Shown here piece by piece: positions 55,817-64,000 of a DNA stretch of 64,000 nt. Origin of the DNA: Gammaproteobacteria bacterium (GTDB lineage Bacteria; Pseudomonadota; Gammaproteobacteria; Burkholderiales; Rhodocyclaceae); contig JARFTZ010000001.1 of NCBI GenBank assembly GCA_029289235.1, forward strand, positions 1 to 64,000. The letters are read 5' to 3'. The notes under the pieces are model-generated. The model searched no databases. It was not told where the DNA came from and saw only the letters and a program-made list of their open reading frames with translations. The translations under genes were made by a program, and so were the position numbers. Each line of letters opens with the position of its first letter. Within the stretch, counting starts at the first letter, position 1.

Positions 55817-55843
55817 TTGATCCGGGTTGTTTCGCGTTATACT
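55817..55843 (+). promoter_or_regulatory. gltB: Putative gltB promoter
   Basis: TATACT at 55838-55843 is preceded by TTGATC (55817-55822) at 15 bases or TTGTTT (55813-55818) at 19, so the -10 is good but the -35 spacing is off on both counts. An activator such as a LysR-type protein or NtrC may be needed. Transcription would start near 55850, ahead of the terminator hairpin. Confidence 0.45.
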
Positions 55844-55871
55844 CGCAGACCGTCTGTAGATTCCCGAGCAG

Positions 55872-55896
55872 AAAGCTGGCCCGTGCCGGCTTTTTT
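55872..55896 (+). terminator. Terminator hairpin in the gltB leader
   Basis: AAAGCTGGC (55872-55880) pairs with GCCGGCTTT (55885-55893) with one T-G wobble and a CCGT loop, followed by T up to 55896. It lies between the predicted promoter and gltB, so it should act on gltB transcription (attenuation) or release a short leader RNA of about 45 bases. The structure is clear; the role is inferred. Confidence 0.7.
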
Positions 55897-55954
55897 GACG
55901 TCTGGGGGGTCCCGCTTCTGAAAGATTTCATTGTTTTTTGAGGATTTGAGCGTG

Positions 55955-60631
<4,677 letters not shown>

Positions 60632-60632
60632 C

Positions 60633-62099
60633 ATGGGAAAGCCAACTGGATTTCTGGAGCGTCAGCGTTTGTCGGAGGCGTACGAGCCGGCGGAAGCGCG
60701 CCTGAAGCACTATCGCGAGTTCGTCGCCACGCTCAATGACGAGCAAAGCCGCGTTCAGGGGTCGCGCTGCATGGATTGCGGCATCCCGTTCTGCAACAAC
60801 GCCTGTCCCGTCAACAACATCATCCCCGACTGGAACGACCTCGTTTATCGCGGAAACTGGGAACAGGCGCTGAAAGTGCTGCATTCGACCAACAACTTTC
60901 CGGAGTTCACCGGGCGGATTTGCCCGGCGCCGTGCGAGGCCGCATGTACGCTGAACATCAACGACGAGGCCGTCGGCATCAAGTCCATCGAACATGCGAT
61001 TGCCGACAAGGGCTGGCAGATGGGCTGGATCGTGCCGCAGCCTGCGAAGCAGAAGACCGGCAAGAAAGTGGCGATCGTCGGATCCGGGCCGTCTGGTTTG
61101 GCCGCGGCGCAACAACTGGCCCGCGCCGGACATGACGTGACCGTCTTCGAGAAGAACAGCCGCCCCGGCGGCTTGCTCGGCTACGGCATCCCCGACTTCA
61201 AGCTCGACAAGTCGCTGATCGAGCGGCGCGTCAAACAGATGGAGGCGGAAGGCGTTGTTTTCCGCACCAAGGTCATTGTCGGCAGCAAGGCCGTTCCGAA
61301 AGGCGTTGCCAATGACGCCACTGAATTCGTATCCGCCGAGCAACTCAAGGAGGAATTCGACGCGATCGTTCTCGCGGCGGGGTCGGAAACCCCGCGTGAT
61401 CTGCCGATTCCCGGGCGTGAGCTGAAGGGTGTCCACGCGGCGCTGGAATTCCTGATTCCGCAAAACAAGCAGGTCAGTGGCGGCAAAGCCAACCCGATCA
61501 ATGCCAAGGACAAGCACGTCATCGTTATCGGTGGCGGCGATACGGGCTCCGACTGCGTCGGAACGAGTTACCGGCACCGTGCCGCATCGGTGACCCAGTT
61601 CGAACTGATGCCGCAACCGCCGGAAGCCGAGGACAAGGCGCTGACCTGGCCCTACTGGCCGTTGAAAATGCGTACTTCTTCGTCACACCTCGAAGGCGAG
61701 ACGAAGCGGCTGTTCTCCATCGCCACCAAGGAGTTCATCGGCGAAAAAGGCGTGCTCAAGGCGCTGAAGACCGTCGATCTGGAGTGGAAGGACGGGAAAA
61801 TGTCGGAGGTTCCAGGGAGCGAGCGCACGTTCCCGGCGGATCTCGTCTTTTTGGCGATGGGCTTTGTCAGTCCGGTTGCCGCTCTTATCGACGCCTTCGG
61901 TGTCGATAAGGACGCGCGGGGCAACGCACGGGCGACGACCGATGGCAATGGCTGCTATGCCACCAGCGCCGCCAAGGTGTTTGCCGCCGGCGACGTGCGG
62001 CGCGGTCAGTCGCTGGTCGTCTGGGCGATCCGAGAGGGGCGGCAATGTGCGCGCGAGGTGGACGCCTTCCTGATGGGCACAAGTACCTTGCCGCGCTGA
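60633..62099 (+). CDS. gltD: Glutamate synthase (NADPH) small subunit
   Basis: The protein has 488 residues. The N-terminal part carries cysteines for two 4Fe-4S clusters ([30 protein letters not shown]). FAD-binding ([20 protein letters not shown]) and NADPH-binding ([15 protein letters not shown]) regions follow. It feeds electrons from NADPH to GltB. The start ATG at 60633 has GGAGG upstream, one base after the gltB stop; the frame is open further into gltB but unlikely to be used. Confidence 0.96.
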   Translation: MGKPTGFLERQRLSEAYEPAEARLKHYREFVATLNDEQSRVQGSRCMDCGIPFCNNACPVNNIIPDWNDLVYRGNWEQALKVLHSTNNFPEFTGRICPAPCEAACTLNINDEAVGIKSIEHAIADKGWQMGWIVPQPAKQKTGKKVAIVGSGPSGLAAAQQLARAGHDVTVFEKNSRPGGLLGYGIPDFKLDKSLIERRVKQMEAEGVVFRTKVIVGSKAVPKGVANDATEFVSAEQLKEEFDAIVLAAGSETPRDLPIPGRELKGVHAALEFLIPQNKQVSGGKANPINAKDKHVIVIGGGDTGSDCVGTSYRHRAASVTQFELMPQPPEAEDKALTWPYWPLKMRTSSSHLEGETKRLFSIATKEFIGEKGVLKALKTVDLEWKDGKMSEVPGSERTFPADLVFLAMGFVSPVAALIDAFGVDKDARGNARATTDGNGCYATSAAKVFAAGDVRRGQSLVVWAIREGRQCAREVDAFLMGTSTLPR

Positions 62100-62123
62100 T
62101 CGGGCGTCTATAGCCTGCTTCCC

Positions 62124-62163
62124 GGGCGCATGGCTGCCAAGCAGCGATGCGCCCTTCTTTTTG
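62124..62163 (+). terminator. Terminator after gltD
   Basis: GGGCGCAT (62124-62131) pairs with ATGCGCCC (62147-62154), with an inner CTGC/GCAG stem after a 2-by-2 internal loop, and is followed by TTCTTTTTGG. It separates gltBD from glmU. Confidence 0.82.
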
Positions 62164-62267
62164 GTTTTTCGAGTGTCATGGCATAGTAGCGGCTGTTTTT
62201 TTGGCCGGCGGATTTCGTTGTGTGCCCCGTCCGGCGCGTCATAAGGCCATTTCGCAAAGGGTACTGA

Positions 62268-63632
62268 ATGAATATCGTCATTCTCGCTGCCGGACAGGGC
62301 AAGCGAATGCACTCCAATTTGCCCAAGGTACTGCACCCGCTTGCCGGGAAGGCCTTGGTGTCGCATGTGATAGACACCGCGCGCAGCCTCTCGCCGCGCC
62401 GGCTTTGTCTGGTGTACGGGCACGGTGGCGATGTCGTTCGTGCGGCGCTTGACGCCCCCGACCTCGCTTGGGCCTTGCAGGAGCCGCAACTCGGCACGGG
62501 GCACGCGGTCCAGCAGGCGCTGCCGCTCATCGCCGATGGCGGAACGACGCTCGTCCTCTATGGTGATGTTCCGCTGATTCAGGCCGATACGCTGAAACGG
62601 CTGCTGCGGGCGGCTGAAAATGCCTTGGCCATCCTGACCGTCGAACTCCCCGATCCGCAGGGCTATGGCCGCATCGTGCGCGATGCCGGCGGTCGCGTCG
62701 TGCGCATCGTCGAACAGAAGGACGCCCATGCCGACGAGCGTTTGATCCGCGAAATCAACACCGGGATCATGGCCATGCCGACCGCCCGCCTCGGTGAATG
62801 GCTCGGCAGGCTGTCGAGCAACAACGCGCAAAACGAGTACTACCTGACGGACATCGTCGGGATGGCCGTCGAAGAGGGCTTGCCGGTACACACTGCCAAT
62901 CCGCTGCATGCCTGGGAGGTGCTGGGCGTGAACAGCAAGGTGCAACTCGCCGAGCTTGAGCGGATCGCGCAGCGCGGTTACGCGGAAACGTTGATGGAGC
63001 AGGGCGTCCGGCTGGCCGACCCGGCGCGAATGGATGTCCGCGGGAGCCTCGAATGCGGGCGTGATGTGTTCATCGACGTCAATTGCGTTTTCGAGGGGCA
63101 GGTGCAATTGGCGGATGCGGTGGAAATCGGGCCGAACTGCGTGCTCAAGAATGCGCGCATCGGCACGGGGGCACGGATCGCTGCGTTCACCCATATCGAG
63201 GATGCGATCGTCGGTGCCGACGGCATGATCGGCCCGTTCGCTCGTCTCCGGCCGGGGACCGAACTGGCGGAGGATGTCCACGTCGGGAATTTCGTCGAAA
63301 TCAAGAAGAGTACGATTGCCGCCCACTCCAAGGCCAACCATCTGGCCTACATCGGCGACGCGACGATCGGCAGCCGGGTGAATGTCGGCGCCGGAACGAT
63401 TACCTGCAATTACGACGGGGCCAGCAAGCACCGGACGATCATCGAGGATGACGCCTTCATCGGCTCGGATACGCAACTCGTCGCGCCGGTCACCGTCGGA
63501 CGTGGCGCGACCGTCGGCGCCGGGACGACGCTGACCAAGGATGCGCCGGCCGATAGCCTGACAATCTCGCGCGCACGGCAATCGTCGATTGCCGGATGGA
63601 AGCGGCCGGTAAAGCAGAAGACCTCTCGCTGA
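62268..63632 (+). CDS. glmU: Bifunctional UDP-N-acetylglucosamine pyrophosphorylase / glucosamine-1-phosphate acetyltransferase
   Basis: The protein has 454 residues. The N-terminal uridylyltransferase has [20 protein letters not shown] and LYGDVPLIQ. The C-terminal left-handed beta-helix acetyltransferase has [34 protein letters not shown] and [19 protein letters not shown]. It makes UDP-GlcNAc for peptidoglycan and LPS. Next to glmS it completes the amino-sugar route. Confidence 0.97.
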   Translation: MNIVILAAGQGKRMHSNLPKVLHPLAGKALVSHVIDTARSLSPRRLCLVYGHGGDVVRAALDAPDLAWALQEPQLGTGHAVQQALPLIADGGTTLVLYGDVPLIQADTLKRLLRAAENALAILTVELPDPQGYGRIVRDAGGRVVRIVEQKDAHADERLIREINTGIMAMPTARLGEWLGRLSSNNAQNEYYLTDIVGMAVEEGLPVHTANPLHAWEVLGVNSKVQLAELERIAQRGYAETLMEQGVRLADPARMDVRGSLECGRDVFIDVNCVFEGQVQLADAVEIGPNCVLKNARIGTGARIAAFTHIEDAIVGADGMIGPFARLRPGTELAEDVHVGNFVEIKKSTIAAHSKANHLAYIGDATIGSRVNVGAGTITCNYDGASKHRTIIEDDAFIGSDTQLVAPVTVGRGATVGAGTTLTKDAPADSLTISRARQSSIAGWKRPVKQKTSR

Positions 63633-63688
63633 GGAGTAGAATCGTGCCCGTTGTTCATCTCACCTTTTTACCTGTTGCGGGATAAGTC

Positions 63689-64000
63689 ATGTGTGGCATC
63701 GTTGCAGCGGTCGCGGACCGCAATATCGTTTCCGTTCTTCTCGAAGGCCTTCGTCGCCTTGAGTACCGGGGCTACGACTCGGCCGGTCTGGCCCTGGTCA
63801 ACGAAACCGGCCTGCATCGGCTGCGCGCGGTGGGGCGCGTCGCCGAGCTGGCGGCCCAGGCCGAAGAATCTCTCGTGGCGGGTGAAACCGGGGTTGCCCA
63901 CACGCGCTGGGCGACGCATGGCGCACCTTGCGAACGCAATGCGCATCCGCATATTTCAAAGGGTCTTGCGGTGGTGCATAACGGCATCATCGAGAACCAT
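63689..64000 (+). CDS. glmS: Glutamine-fructose-6-phosphate aminotransferase, N-terminal part
   Basis: 104 residues are visible before the window ends: [36 protein letters not shown] and [20 protein letters not shown] with HNGIIENH. Cys2 is the class II glutaminase nucleophile. The enzyme makes glucosamine-6-phosphate, the first step toward UDP-GlcNAc by GlmU. The isomerase half lies outside the window. Confidence 0.97.
   Translation, partial: MCGIVAAVADRNIVSVLLEGLRRLEYRGYDSAGLALVNETGLHRLRAVGRVAELAAQAEESLVAGETGVAHTRWATHGAPCERNAHPHISKGLAVVHNGIIENH

Larger units (their letters stand above)
55450..55954. other. Divergent regulatory region between pntA and gltB
   Basis: The 505 bases hold no protein gene that I can support. 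The pntA-near half is AT-rich around 55625-55680 (ATTAATTG, TTTAATTTAAC) and probably holds the pntA promoter on the minus strand. The gltB-near half holds a TATACT promoter-like site, a terminator hairpin and the gltB ribosome binding site GAGGA (55940-55944). Confidence 0.6.

Noticed and set aside
61683..63581. A 632-codon minus-strand frame across the end of gltD and glmU
   Set aside because: It crosses a terminator and two conserved genes on the other strand and shows no domain.

Overview
This window is a chromosomal segment of a betaproteobacterium, most likely of the Rhodocyclales group (Dechloromonas/Azonexus/Accumulibacter-like). The evidence is the gene order (tuf-rpsJ-S10-spc-alpha ribosomal block; dapF-DUF484-xerC; divergent mrcA and pilMNOPQ-aroK-aroB-dgt; lptM-lysA facing cyaY), a fairly high GC content, and Gram-negative lipid A, secretin and RND genes. 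The genus is an inference. I saw no tRNA or rRNA gene, insertion sequence, prophage or CRISPR array.

Layout. 1-14.3 kb holds the end of tuf and a complete, tightly packed run of ribosomal protein genes (rpsJ to rplQ) with secY, infA, rpmJ and rpoA, all on the + strand and closed by a strong terminator. Two internal control regions stand out: a promoter followed at once by a terminator-like hairpin between rpsJ and rplC, and a promoter plus hairpin between rpsQ and rplN, which is the S10/spc operon boundary. 14.5-24.8 kb is the accessory-looking part. It has a minus-strand run of six genes (carbamoyltransferase, GT4 glycosyltransferase, a GT-B-like protein, an O-antigen ligase-like membrane protein, a DUF6625-like glycosyltransferase, MsbA), a divergent WaaP/InaA-type sugar kinase and a lipid A acyltransferase. 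Together these look like a lipopolysaccharide core or outer-sugar assembly, carbamoylation and export locus resembling the Pseudomonas aeruginosa msbA-waaL-wapO-waaP region.

24.9-36.1 kb holds dapF-DUF484-xerC, msrB, a Fur/Zur-type regulator coupled to a COG0523 zinc GTPase, a duplicated STAS-domain protein, hslV and hslU separated by an opposing two-gene HDOD module, an MFS transporter, an isochorismatase-like hydrolase and hslR. 36.1-42.1 kb holds an RND efflux pump and its adaptor, coupled to lysA and to a very small lipoprotein gene, lptM, with cyaY on the opposite strand. 42.1-52.3 kb has mrcA (PBP1A) divergent from the complete type IV pilus assembly operon pilMNOPQ, then aroK, aroB and dgt. 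52.4-64 kb holds pntAB (transhydrogenase), gltBD (glutamate synthase, with a terminator hairpin in its leader), glmU and the start of glmS.

Functionally the window combines core translation and transcription machinery, envelope biogenesis (LPS modification and export, peptidoglycan precursors through dapF, lysA and glmUS, PBP1A, LptM), type IV pili, NADPH and nitrogen supply (PntAB with GltBD) and protein quality control (HslVU, HslR, MsrB). No wholly novel system can be proven from sequence alone. The best candidates for a second look are the LPS carbamoylation locus, the rpsJ-rplC attenuator-like element, the split hslVU pair, the gltB leader terminator and the duplicated STAS protein.
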